A stretch of 64,000 nt of DNA from Coix lacryma-jobi var. lacryma-jobi (GCA_009763385.1 CM019824.1:114284660-114348659), one strand, 5' to 3'; positions 1-11,035 are shown, counted from the first letter of the stretch. The notes: generated by a model from the sequence alone, not told the origin. Numbers and translations: made by a program.

Positions 1-2244
1 TAAAGGAATCCATAACCAGGGAGCAAATCATGCTAATGTTCCCCTGATTGTCAAACAAAACCAAAAATCACACAAATCTAAAAGGGATTAACAATTTCTA
101 TTTATTTTATAAGTCATTTTAATTAGCCTTTACTTATAAAGAAATCATACTTATTCAAACAGAGCTGAAATTAATCATGAAGGTAGATATCAATGACATA
201 AACTCACATGTCAAATTTCATGATTTTTGGAGAAACACAGAAAATCACATAATTCATCAAAGTTGCATTTATTAATTAAAGTACAGATTTAATTGTCATA
301 GTAAAAGTGCTCCAAATACAAGTTTTATAATTCTTATATTAGCACAGACATGCTATCATCTAACATGTCAAATTTCACAATAAACAGAGCTATAGAAAAA
401 TTATAGCAAAAATAACAAAACTGGCTACTGTGCATAAAGCCATAAAAAGAAAAACTTGAATCTAGCCCAAACTGGGCTTTCGGCCCGCTCCCGCTCGGCC
501 CAGCGCACGCGAAAACGGCCCGGCCTGACTCCCGCCCGCGCGCTTCAGCTCTTTTGCAGAAAAGCCCTTCGGCTTCGGAGAAAACAACCCGCGGTCCCGA
601 GCGCTATTCACATGAGTCACGGGCTTTGCAACCAGCACCCTGACTTTTCTCATCTTCACAAACGTGAAGTCCCCGACTTCGGCCAGCGTGAACGGCGGCG
701 CACCGCGCGCCGGCGAACCCTACACTGGTCAACTCCGGCCATTAGAGACCCAACTAACGCGAGCACAAGCACCAGCAAGTCATCCGCGGCCGATAGAGCT
801 CCTAACCCTAACCGCTACCACTCCGGTGAGGTCTGGCCACGCACAGCGGCGGACTGGCTCACGGCGGAGCTGTTCCGGCGAACCTAGGCCAGTAGCAGTA
901 GAACAGAGAGCCTAGGAAGCTCCAGTAGCTCACCCTGATGCTGGCCACGTAGTTGGTTCAAGCGGAGGATGAACGGAGAAGAGAAGTCCACGGAGCAGTG
1001 GCTTGCAGCGGCGAGCTCCGGCGAAGAAGATGATGTTCCAGCGAGACCTGAGCGCCAAAAGGAAAACCATCGAGCCGATGAGTAACCTGGGGGTCAAGGC
1101 GAAACAGAAACATGAGACAGGGAGAGTAGAGGAGTGCTCGGATGGGCTGACCACGGCGAGGTCGAGCTCGGCGGCGATTTTGCCCAGCGGAAAGAAGAAC
1201 GGCGAGCACGAGCTCTCTGAGGCAGTAGAGGTCGAAGAGATGGGCTCTGGAGATGCGCAAGGAGGAATGGGAGTTATAGTTGCGGTCAATTTTGGATGAG
1301 GACTATCAGAGGCGATGCATTTGAGGATTGGGTGAACTGGAGCCCGTCGGTGCCCTAGGTGGCAAAACGACGACGGCGAGCTCAGGAGAAAGCGCCACGA
1401 CACGAGGGAGAGCGCCAGCAGCTGCTTGACCTTGCCACGAACTCAGTTGCGAGCTCAATCGAGAGAGATCGACGCCTTTCGCGCTGGCGTGAGCGACCCA
1501 AGGTCGGCTGTCCACCGCCATGAACAGGAGACTGAACTTATCTCCCTCCTCTCCTTTAAACCTTTTCGGAAATTTTGACATTACTTTGGATTTTTGAATA
1601 CAAGTTGAAAATATGTTAAAATATCAAATGCTCAGAATTCAATACTGAACATCTTTTATTTTTGCAACATAAGCAAAATATACTTAGATTTTGAATTAGG
1701 GTTTTGCAAATCAAAGGGGACAAAAAGGGCAAAAGTGTACTTTCAAAATAACTTTAGATTTCATATAAGAACTTGAAAAACTTTATACATCAAAGTTGAT
1801 CCTTATCAAAAATGGAGCAACTTTGCTTTTTGAAGCATACTCAAATTCTTTTTAGATTTTGATTGATAAGAAAGGGAATAAAATAGGGTTCTCAAATTAA
1901 TTAAACCTTTTTAACTGAATTTTAACCAAATTTGAATTATACCTCAATGGTGACTTGAAACATGATCCCAATACACCTTTGAGACATAATACCAAGGTTT
2001 GGTCCAAAATTCCATTACTATATAGGAAATTACCAAAATACCCTTATATATCATAAAAGCATTATTCACAACAATAAAGCATAAACTAGGGTGGCAAACT
2101 TAAACACTCCTCATCCACTAAGCACAAGCATAAAGAATAAAACTTGTTTTTAGTGAATGCAAAATTGGGTTATCAACTCAAGTGAAATGCTAGTGCTTAT
2201 GATGATATGTCAAGTTTTAGTCTGCTTAACACCAGAGTGTTACA
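1..2244 (-). mobile_element. Partial LTR of a chromovirus-like gypsy element (Tek-0), truncated by the window edge
   Basis: The right end reads AACACCAGAGTGTTACA, so on the minus strand the LTR starts TGTAACACTCTGGTGTT. This closely resembles the start of the Tek-1 LTR at 12422 (TGTAACACCTCTGGTGTT). The layout also matches Tek-1: an AT-rich first part (about 1580-2240) with repeated short CAAAGTTG-like phrases, a GC-rich middle (about 450-1580), then AT-rich DNA (1-450). The other end lies outside the window. It interrupts the gag of Sire-1, and bases 2245-2249 (TCCGC) would be one target-site copy. Open frames in the GC-rich part show no retroelement motif and I do not call them genes. The family link is inferred from the terminus and layout only. 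Confidence 0.72.
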
Positions 2245-4705
2245 TCCGCTAAGGGAGGAGCGTCCATCGCGATACTCAAAACGCGGTGGGGGAAAACGCT
2301 CAACTACAAAGCCACCGCCACGGGGTCCATAGCCTACAACAGCAGGGTCCCACCGGGCACGCTCTCTACGAGGGCTAGGCCTAGGAACTTGAGGCACTGC
2401 ACCTCTAGTCCTAGCAGCTCTCCTCGGAGCTCTCCTCTGAACATTCAGCACATGTACATCATGGAAAGGATGGTACATGTCCGGGTTGTTCATCTCCCTA
2501 GCACGGCGCGCCTCTCTCTTGCGCCGAAAGCAGAACTAGCTCCAGTGTCCATCTCTCCCACAATGCTCACAATGGTACCTCACCGCTCTCAAAGGGCACA
2601 CGGTTGTGGATTTGGATCACTTTGCCCTTCTGTGGCAAACACTCCTCCTGAATAGGTGGCATCGTATCAAGCCTATTCTTCAAGTGGTTGGGTTTGGGAT
2701 GCCACACTTGGTTCTTGGGTGGAGCTCGTGGAGGTTCTTCAAACACCCCATCCTTGGTGATAGGCTTGAGTGGCTCTTTGGGTGGAAGCCTGGTAAGTTT
2801 GGGAGTAGTGGTGGAGTTGGGCTTCTCATAAGGGTTAAGACCACTCGACTCTCCAATCTTCCCAAAAGTAGAAAGATCAACACCCGGAGCAAAACCTACA
2901 CCAGGACCTCCAGCAGCTCGCTTAAATTGGGAGATCATCATCCCGAGCTGCGGCTCACCACAAGACACCCATGACAAGATGGTCCGAAGGTATGTGTTTT
3001 CCTCCTCGGTTTGCATCTTGTCATGCTTCACATTCGCAATCTCCATCTCCAAACCCTCGCACAAAGCACACCTAGTCACACAAGTGCTACCCGAACTGGC
3101 CTTCTCAAGAGACACAATCTTGGCATTCTTCTCTGCCAACTCGGATTGCAAGCCTGGACAGGTCTTGCACGCACCTAACAACATGGGCCTAGCCCGGAGC
3201 TCATCCGCCTCTCCAACCAAAGCAGCATACTTACCCCTCAAAGTGAGAAGGTCAGTCATGTGCTTGGTGCACATCTCACACTCAACCTCCTCAGACACGA
3301 CCACGGTGGACTTCGCAAACTCAAGCTCCTTCACCGTGTCCTCCCAATTCTGCCTAATCTCCTTGCGCTCTCTAGCGGCATGCCTAAGCAGCTTATCCTG
3401 ACTAAGCAACGCGGCAGTAAGCTTCTCGACCTCAGCAGAAAGCTCGTCGTGGGTGAGAGATACCTGGGAGGTGTCATCGTCGTCGTCGTTCCGAGGAGTG
3501 TGCTCCAGCTTGCCGTCCACCTCATCGCCAAGGGCCATGGTGCAGAAGCCGTCGTCGTCGGCGAAGAAGCAGAGACCGTTCAGCTTGTCCTCGATCCCCT
3601 TCTTCTTCTCGGACTTGTCATCGCTTGAGCAAGCGGAGTCGTCATCCGAGCTGTCGACGTCGCTGAGCGTGGCGAAGAACGCACGCTGCTCAGCCTGGGC
3701 CTTCTCCAAGTACTTGGTCTTGATGTACTCCTTGTCGAAGCTGCCCCTCCGCTTGTGCCTTGGGGGGACATGCTTGTCCTTGCGCTTGCTAGAGTCGTAC
3801 TTGTGCCCATGATTGCCCTTCCCAGATGTGTGCTTCTTCTTGGGACAGTTGGCGATGAAGTGGTCGGGGTCGCCGCACTCGTAGCATCCTGAGCGTCCTC
3901 CTCCGCGGCGACGGTTCATGCGGTTGTTGTGGAACCGCGAGAACCGGATGGCGAGCATTGCCAACTCGTCATCCCCCAAAGACTCCAGCTGGTCCTCTGT
4001 GACAGAAAAGAGTGAAGAGAGTGCAAATCCTCCAGAGGGGTTAGCAGAAGAGCCAGAAACCAAAGCCATAGTCGGGCCAGAAGGATTCTCATACGAAGCC
4101 CTCAACATGGCGTCAATCTCACTAGACTTGAGCTTACTAAAGAGCTCGTCGCAAGTGAGGGTCTCATAGTTAGACGATTCGATGATCGCCTGGACCTTTT
4201 AGTCCCACACCGACTGATCGAGAGTATGCAAAAGCTTCAAAGCTCTCTCATGATCGTCGAAAGGCAACAGCTCCTTGTTCGCTCTCATCTTGTTGACAAT
4301 GACCTGAAAGCGAGCGAATAAACTTTCTATGCTCTCGCCAGGCATGTGTCGAAAGTTCTCATACTCTCGCTTGTGCGACTCGTAGAGGCGGGTTTTGACT
4401 TCAGAGGTTCCCTCATGGAAACGCATGAGGGATGCCCAAATCTCCCGAGCCGTAGCGAGGTGAGAAACGCGATCAAACTCCGTCATGCTCAAGCATGAGA
4501 AAAGAGCATTACGGGCTCGGCTATTGGCATCGTGATCATCGATCTGACGCTGAGTCACACGAGCAGCCAAGACCACGTAATCGGCAGAGATGCAAATATC
4601 CCAAATGGAAGCACCCATACTCTGCAGAAAAGCCGACATGCGTATCTTCCAATACGCATAGTTCGTCCCATCAAAGAACGACGGTTTGCCCACACCGCGA
4701 TCCAT
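2245..4705 (-). pseudogene. Sirevirus gag, broken (Sire-1)
   Basis: Gag forms the virus-like particle of Copia elements and packages their RNA. The frame opens at 4705 (MDRGVGKPSFFDG) with a UBN2/DUF4219-type gag region of 168 residues, stopped by TAA at 4199-4201. The same frame continues from 4108 to 2567. It has a CCHC zinc knuckle CYECGDPDHFIANC at about 3845-3886, an acidic serine-rich stretch and a long charged, helix-prone region. A frameshift near 2570-2600 moves the Arg/Pro-rich C-terminus (visible at 2493-2245) to another frame and disrupts the second zinc knuckle that Sire-2 still shows. Tek-0 removes the rest. It matches the Sire-2 gag at 34355-36978 nearly residue for residue over long stretches. 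Confidence 0.88.
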
Positions 4706-4754
4706 GTCGCCTTCGGTGGATCTGGAACCGGCTACGATGAAAGATCCTTAACCT

Positions 4755-4768
4755 GCCCTGATACCAAT
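4755..4768 (-). other. Primer-binding site of Sire-1
   Basis: Next to the LTR end, the minus strand reads ATTGGTATCAGGGCAGG. TGGTATCAG is the usual plant Copia site matching the 3' end of initiator methionine tRNA. It sits between the 5' LTR and the gag start at 4705. Confidence 0.8.
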
Positions 4769-5177
4769 TGAAGGACCGAGAATGCACTAGCAAGGCGACC
4801 AGAGGGGGGGTGAATGGGAGCTCAAAAATTTCTTTCGAAACTTTGGCCGATTGTCCCAAAATCAACCCCCAAAAGCTATGACCGAGAACGTGATGCCCAC
4901 GACCCTTGGAAGAGGGTGGATGATCCCTAGGATCACAGCGAGGCACCACAAAGCGATAGCAAACCAAACGTCGAAAGCACTGAGACAAGATCGACCCTCA
5001 AAAACCAAGTCCCAAACGTAGATGGACGGCTACATCGAGAAACTCCTAAATACCTATGCTAACAAGTAGCAAAGATACCTAGAGAGGTTCCTTGATCAAC
5101 TCTAGGATCAAACGGGAAGTCCGGAAACCAAGCGAACAAGTCGGGAGAGCTACCGCACTAAACCGGTAGCTTCAGGC

Positions 5178-5445
5178 AATCCGCGGACTGTCCGGCCCTG
5201 GGGTCCCGGACTGTCCGCCCCTACTGCAAACTGTCCTCGAGGGGATCCCGGACTGTCCGCCGGTCAAAAACGCAAACCAACAGTGTTGCTGAAGTTCCCT
5301 GGACCCTTCCCGGACTGTCCGCGGAAAACTACTGCGGACTGTTCGCCGGTCAAACTTCGGCACTGCTCATCGAGATGCACAGCCACTGCTCGGCTGAGTC
5401 CCGACGCGCGGACTGTCCGCCGGTCTGAACCGCGGACTGTCCGCG
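5178..5445. repeat. Cluster of GGACTGTCCG palindromes in the Sire-1 LTR
   Basis: The near-palindrome CGGACTGTCCG or close variants recurs many times, for example near 5180, 5208, 5248, 5313, 5408 and 5433, with irregular spacing and G+C-rich flanks. Matching clusters lie at 6940-7075, 37450-37725 and 56205-56635. Sirevirus LTRs are known to carry CpG-rich palindromic motifs, and this may be that class. Confidence 0.85.
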
Positions 5446-6225
5446 AGTGCGCAGAGAGGGCGATTTCAGTCGCCTTCTCCCCAAATCTCTCCAAATTCGA
5501 TCCAAATCAAAATCCCACGTTCCCAAACTTGGATAAGATGATCACGGTGTAGTTAGGAGACTATCCCCAAGAAATCATCCACTCAAAACGATTCAATCAC
5601 CGGGAAATCGAAAGGGGAAGATTAAGAACGGAAAAGCGCCACGAAAACGAAATCAACCCGATCTACTTGTTCGTGAGGAGTTTGATGAATTCCTTTGGTC
5701 GAAATGACCTCCTCTCAAAAACGAACAAGTTGATTCAAATGGATTTCGCAAAGACGCAGTAGAGAGGGAGATCGAGTGACGGGAAAATCGCGGAGAAACG
5801 AAGAACGCGAAGAACACGAACAAAAGGCGAATCAAGTCATCGATCTGCAACCGTGTGGCTACCACACGCTACAACAGTGAGGTTACGGCCTCACTTCCTC
5901 AAAATCTTCAGTACACAGAGGTATGGTTCTCTGTGGATCTCAGCTAGCTATAGCAGGGGATTGGGAGAGCAGGAAACCCTAGAAGCAAAGAGCAAATGAA
6001 CTGAGATAGATGGGGAGGTGGGTGTCTCCCCCTACTTATCCTAGTTCTAACTGTTCCTAATTCCCACTCTACCCCTAACTACTTACAGAGCAAACCAGCT
6101 AAACCCTAAGGTTATTCTGGACCAACTCGATGGTAGGTGGATCCGACGACCACGCCCGCACAACTCGTAGCGTTGCCTCGACGCAACCTCCCGATTGCCG
6201 CCACGTGCCGCCACCGCTCTGCACC

Positions 6226-6575
6226 CCAGGTTTTATGGCCCAAACCGGGAAACTAGCCTTTCCAGCCAACCCCTGGTTTTGAGGCCCAAACCGGGAAACC
6301 AGCCCACCAGCATCTGAGTTTTGAGGACCAAACTCAGCAAACTCGCAGCACCCAGGTTTTGAGGCCCAAACCTGGAAACCGTCCTCAGCCCGAGTTTTGT
6401 GGCCAAACTCGGAAACCATCCGCGCCCAGGTTTTGAGGCCCAAACCTGGAAACCGTCCTCAGCCCGAGTTTTATGGCCAAACTCAGAAACCATTCGCGCC
6501 CAGGTTTTGAGGCCCAAACCTAGAAACCGTCCACCCGATGGTTTTTCTCTGGCTCTACCACCAAACCGAAGCTGT
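6226..6575. repeat. Array of about nine covarying hairpin units in the Sire-1 LTR
   Basis: Units of about 38 bp each contain two arms around a constant core TGAGGCCC or close variant. Arms seen are CTGAGTTT/AAACTCAG, CCAGGTTT/AAACCTGG and CCGAGTTT/AAACTCGG. In perfect units both arms differ from neighbouring units in a pairing-preserving way. Some units carry one mismatch. The last unit has the different arms GGTGGTT/ACCACC in related copies. The array lies in U3, upstream of the presumed promoter. Confidence 0.85.
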
Positions 6576-6912
6576 AGAGGGGATGCACCGCCCGTGCACC
6601 CCGTCCCCCGACACGTGTCCCCAAGTCCACGACTCAGGCAACACATGACCGCAAGTCTTTGCTCGTCGCTGTCCCTGGCTGTCAGCCACCACAGATGATC
6701 CTCGGGCCACCGGTCCCTCAGTTCAAGCCTCACGTCCGCCCTTCGCCACTCTCGGTCCATCGGCACGGCACGTCTCTACTTGACCTTCACCTTGCCTCTC
6801 ATCACTGTATCCGTGCTCGACATCTGCACAACACAATCCAAAGAACTTGCGCATCATCCCAGTTGGCAATAACTCATCACTTAGAGACCCGGCATACACC
6901 CATGTATTCGCA

Positions 6913-8118
6913 AGTACAGATACTGCAAGTCCCCTAGACGTTCCCGGACTGTCCGCGAACTCCAATGGCGGACTGTGTGCAGGTCAAAATTGGACACTGT
7001 ACTCAGCGACTAACAACCACTGCTCGGCTGAGTCCCGACGCCCGGACTGTCCGCACTAGGAACGGCGGACTGTCCCGGTGTTTTGACCTGCAACACGAAT
7101 CAACACATCAATCTGCAACCGTGTGGCTACCACACGCTACAACAGTGAGATTACGGTCTCACTTCCTCAAAATCTCTTGTACATAGAGGTATGGTTCTCT
7201 GCGGATCTCAGTTGCTACAGTAGGGGATTGGGAGAGCAGGAAAACCTAGAAGGCAAAGAGCAAATGACTGAGATAGGATGGGAGGTGGGTGTCTCCCTCT
7301 ACTTATCCTAATTCTAGTTCCCACTCTACCCCTAACTAATTACAGAGTGAACCAACTAAACCCTAGGGTTATTCTGGACCAACTCATGGTAGGTGGTGAT
7401 CCGACGGCCACGCCCGCATAACTGGTAGCATTGCCTCGACGCAACCTCACCGATTGCCACCACGTGTCGCCACCGCTCTGCTTGTCCTTTTCCCGGACTT
7501 CGCCCCCGATTTTGAGGCCCAAACTGGGAAACCAGCCTTCACGACCAACCCCCGGTTTTGAGGCCCAAACCAGGGAAACCAGCCGTCCATCGCCTGAGTT
7601 TTGTGGACCAAACTCAGAAACCCACAACACCTAGGTTTTGAGGCCCAAACCTGGAAACCGTCCTTAACCCGAGTTTTGTGGCCCAAACTCGGAAACCATC
7701 AGCACCCAGGTTTTGAGGCCCAAACCTGGAAACCGTCCACTCGGTGGTTTTTCTATGGCTCAACCACCAAACCGAGCCGTAGAGGGGATGCACCGCCCGT
7801 GCACCCCGTCCACCGACACATGTCCCCAGGTCCTCGACCCGAGCAACACTGTGCCCGCAAGTCTTCGCTCGTCGCTGTCCCAGGCTATCAGCCACAACAG
7901 CTGATCCTCAGGCCACGGGTCCCTCAGTCCAAGCCTCACGTTCGCCCTTCGCCACTCTCGGTCCATCGACATGGCACGTCTCTACTTGACCTTCACCTTG
8001 CCTTTGACCACTGTATCCGTGCTCGACACCTGCACAACACAAGCCAAAGAACATGCGCATTTTCCCAGTTGACAATCACTCAGCACTCAAAGACTCAGCA
8101 TACACCCATGTATTCGCA
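6913..8118 (-). mobile_element. 3' LTR of Sire-2, partial (right 1206 bp)
   Basis: It starts abruptly in mid-LTR (matching about 37550 onward) directly after the CA end of the Sire-1 LTR, and runs to TATTCGCA at 8118. It carries GGACTGTCCG palindromes near 6943-7073 and a hairpin array at 7502-7786. The missing left part is best explained by Sire-1 having inserted here. Confidence 0.85.
7502..7786. repeat. Hairpin array in the Sire-2 3' LTR
   Basis: Units have arms CTGAGTTT/AAACTCAG, CCGAGTTT/AAACTCGG and CCAGGTTT/AAACCTGG around T(G/T)GGCCC cores. A last, larger hairpin has arms CGGTGGTT and AACCACC with AAACCGAG following. The unit order matches the other Sirevirus LTRs in this window. Confidence 0.85.
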
Positions 8119-8129
8119 ATCTCCCTCTT
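8119..8129 (-). other. Polypurine tract of Sire-2
   Basis: The minus strand reads AAGAGGGAGAT directly before the LTR start TGCGAATAC. This is the expected plus-strand priming site of a reverse-transcribing element. Confidence 0.75.
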
Positions 8130-9687
8130 GATGAGTGCATTGTCAACTACCAACACAAATCATAATGGAATAGAGGAAGGAAGGAAGAAAGAGAGAGAAC
8201 TCGACCAAATGACCCAAAAGCATAACAAAGCCGAAAAAGGTCAAGTGGAAAGAGCAAGACAACTTGGTCCCCAAAGACATGGGCAACGGCTCGACGCAAC
8301 CAAGCAAAGCAAAGCTAGCCATCAAGAAGAGGTAGAACAGGCTCAACACCACTAGCGAGAAAGCTCGACACCAATTGAAATACCAATTGAAATTCAAGCA
8401 GAATAGAGCTAGCCCTCAAGTAGAGGCAGAACGGGCTCAACACCGCTAGCGAGATAGCTCGATGCCAACTGAAGAGCATAAAGGCAAAGGCTCAACACAA
8501 CTAGCTATCCAAAATTCTCCGAACCAATTGGAAAAACCAAAATCCAAAAAATTCGAGCCAACTTAAACTCCCCCTCCAATAGTGCACACAACCAAGATAA
8601 GATTTAATGATTTCTCCCCCTTATGATTTGGCAAGAATTTTTCCCCCTTAGTTGAAAATGCACGATCAAGTGTCTCCCTTCCAAAATGTATATGAGTTAA
8701 AATGCAGGTTAGCAACTTCAGAAATATAGTCGATAGAATATAAAGATGCTCATCAAAGTGCTGATCCGATGACTCAATAATAAGCACAAAATGCTACCAA
8801 AAGCTCAAACTGATCACTAAATACGAAATATGAACATTTGAGCAAAGTGAGCAGTTTTTATCTAAAAAGGTGTTCACCATCAAAATAGCACTAAACATGT
8901 ATAGACAGGAAGTCAAACAAGTGCTAAACATGTATACAAAGTGAACTACCCCTAGCAAGGTTCAGACATCATGCTATAGAATGAAACATAGACTTGTGTA
9001 TTCAAATTTTATCGGACTTGCAGCGGTTGAATTACACAAGTTCAAATTTCAGCATGTGATTGTGAGAGGTTGAAAGCTTGTCATTGCCTAACTTTTCAAC
9101 TGTGCGAAGCCTATGCAGAAGCAATCAGAAGCTTAAAGCAACAGTTTCGGTCATACACTACATAGCTCAAGTTTAACTCAAAGTGCAATGAGAAACAGTC
9201 TCGAAACTGTGATGTGCTGACAAGCAATCCCATCTCGATCTTTCCAATTCACTTAACATGGTTCAAAATTAAAATAGAGTATGATCATACAAAGCAAGTG
9301 AATGACTCAGAACTAGAGACATAGCAACCTAGCATATATGAAAAGCACAAGTGAATTCAAAATATTCTACACATGCTAGTAGCATATCTCAATGGTGAAT
9401 ATTTTCAAGTTTTATGTTCATTAAGCAAATTCACCATTCATAAAATAGCTCAGCTCACAACATGTATCAGTGATCAGAAAGAGCATAAACTACAAGCATC
9501 ATCATAAAGCATCGGAGCATACACTATATAGAGCATAGTCACATTCTAAAGATTATATACATGAAGCTCTGAATGTAAATATGCGAGATAAAATGCAAAG
9601 ACGCATGATGAAACCAAATGAAAGAAACAATGCCAATTGAAAAGCACCAAGTCAGTTTATAATACAAGAACAAAATGTTTCCCCCAT
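8130..9687 (-). other. 3' noncoding region of Sire-2 with repeated polypurine tracts and a 96-bp-period direct repeat
   Basis: No frame here has retroelement motifs and I see no env-like gene. The minus strand shows extra G-rich purine tracts, TAAGGGGGAGAAATC near 8605-8625 and CTAAGGGGGAAAAA near 8637-8652, plus GGAGGGGGAG near 8567-8578. Repeated polypurine tracts between pol and the 3' LTR are a Sirevirus hallmark. Two copies of a block containing CTAGCGAGA and AGCTCGA lie at about 8308-8378 and 8404-8474. The rest is AT-rich. Confidence 0.7.
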
Positions 9688-10675
9688 CTAAAAGGGGAAA
9701 CACACACCAAGCTCACCTCTCAACCTAGCAAAAGTCGATTGGTCCAAAGGCTTGGTGAAAATATCAGCCAACTGATGATGAGTATCGACATGGCGAAGGT
9801 CGATATCACCCTTCTCATAGTGGTCTCGCAGAAAATGAAAGCGCACATCAATGTGTTTGGTCTTAGAGTGCAGCACGGGGTTCTTAGCAACGCTAATAGC
9901 ACTCATGCTGTCACAAAGCAGAGGAACACGAGAAAAGCTCAGACCAAAATCACGCAACGTGGCCATCATCCAAAGCAATTGGGAACAGCAGCTAGCCGCA
10001 GCAACATACTCAACCTCCGTGTTACACTGGGCGACACTAGACTGCTTGCAAGAAGACCACGATACAAGAGAAGAACCAATAAACTGACAAGTCCCAGAAG
10101 TGGACTTGCACTCAAGTCGGCAACCAGCAAAATGGGCATCAAAATAACCGCAAAGGGAGAGGGTGGAGGAAGCAGAATACCAAATCCCAAATTCAGGAGT
10201 GAAGCTTAAGTACCTCATAATGCGCTTGACCGCCTGACGGTGAGAGGTGCGCGGTGACGACTGAAATCGCGCGCAAAGACACACCACGAACTGAATGTCC
10301 GGGAGTGTCGCCGTCAGTTACAACAGCGACCCGATCATACTCCGGTACTCCTTCTGGTCCACAGCTGCTCCATCCTTGTCCGCATCTAGGGCCATCGTGG
10401 TCGACATGGGTGTTGGAAGAGGCTTGGCCTCACCCATATCGAATTTCTTCAAGATATCCTTGGTATACTTACCTTGGTGCACAAATGTTCCCTCTCGAGA
10501 TTGCTTGATTTGCAATCCGAGGAAAAATGTCAACTCGCCCATCATGCTCATCTTAAACTCCCTGCTCATAGTATCAGCAAACTTGGCAACCACAGCGTGA
10601 GAAGAACCACCGAAAATGATATCATCCACGTAAATCTGGACCAAGAGAGTATCATTGCCTTGCTTGAGGAGAAAG
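9688..10675 (-). pseudogene. Sire-2 reverse transcriptase C-terminal part and RNase H, broken
   Basis: This continues the reverse transcriptase cut at 32138. It opens with the RT catalytic motif YVDDIIFGGSS (about 10626), then GELTFFLGLQIKQ and the Copia RT tail ending SMIGSLL. An in-frame TAA follows near 10315-10317. The same frame then encodes the Copia RNase H, with GYFDAHFAGC, STSGTCQFIG, EVEYVAAAS, SKTKHIDVRFHFLRD and QLADIFTKPL, ending at 9688. In the FDAHFAG motif a histidine stands where the family usually has aspartate. The stop sits between RT and RNase H. Confidence 0.9.
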
Positions 10676-10680
10676 AGCGT
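10676..10680. other. Left target-site duplication of Gyp-A (AGCGT)
   Basis: AGCGT directly precedes the Gyp-A LTR start TGTTGACGCT and recurs at 32133-32137 directly after its other end. The Sire-2 reading frame rejoins across the site when one copy is dropped. Confidence 0.95.
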
Positions 10681-11035
10681 TGTTGACGCTCACTAATGCT
10701 CATAATTAACCATCAACTATTGCATGAAATGACACTAAATGAATTACAAAGCATAGTTGTAGGGTTTGAAACTAACAAGTTCCACGAGTTTTGGTGTTCT
10801 CACTTATTTTATAGGACATCAATATTTCACCATATAAAAGTATCTCAAGTGATGAATTGGAGAGCACCATTGCGAAGGGCTCGTCGAGACGATCGAAACA
10901 GACATATCATTTGCTATATTCGGAGTCCCGGATGAAAAGATATTAATTTCGCAACGAAATTTGCAAAAGAAGGATCTAGAAGACACCAGAAGACACCACG
11001 AGGCGGCCCGCCATGTGGGCCCACTGGGCCAGACC

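Larger units (their letters stand above)
2245..6912 (-). mobile_element. Sirevirus (Ty1/Copia) copy 1, 5' part only (Sire-1)
   Basis: Read on the minus strand this is 5' LTR (6912-4769), primer-binding site, and gag down to 2245, where Tek-0 cuts in. Protease, integrase and RT would lie left of the window. The gag resembles that of Sire-2 along its length. The LTR ends TGCGAATACATGG (right) and CCTTCA (left), read on the minus strand. Directly right of the LTR, 6913 resumes in the middle of a second Sirevirus LTR. Sire-1 is therefore best explained as an insertion into the 3' LTR of Sire-2, with 6913-6917 (AGTAC) as one predicted target-site copy. Confidence 0.8.
4769..6912 (-). mobile_element. 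5' LTR of Sire-1 (complete, 2144 bp)
   Basis: On the plus strand it begins TGAAGGACCGAGAATGC and ends ATGTATTCGCA, giving TG...CA ends on both strands. The same left end and body recur at 37042 and 55790. Inside are an array of GGACTGTCCG palindromes (about 5178-5445) and an array of 38-bp hairpins (6226-6575). In transcription direction the hairpins lie upstream (U3) and the palindromes downstream (R/U5). Confidence 0.87.

Noticed and set aside
456..1581. Several open frames in the GC-rich part of Tek-0
   Set aside because: The block matches the GC-rich leader of the Tek-1 LTR by position. Frames overlap on both strands and none has a recognisable motif.
2606..4169. Plus-strand open frames over the Sire-1 gag (and 35192-36367 over Sire-2 gag)
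   Set aside because: They are opposite-strand shadows of the gag frames, which have zinc knuckles and match each other.
5178..7786. Regular repeats that could be taken for a CRISPR array
   Set aside because: Eukaryotic LTR setting, no unique spacers of constant length, and the units are palindromes that recur in other LTRs of the family.
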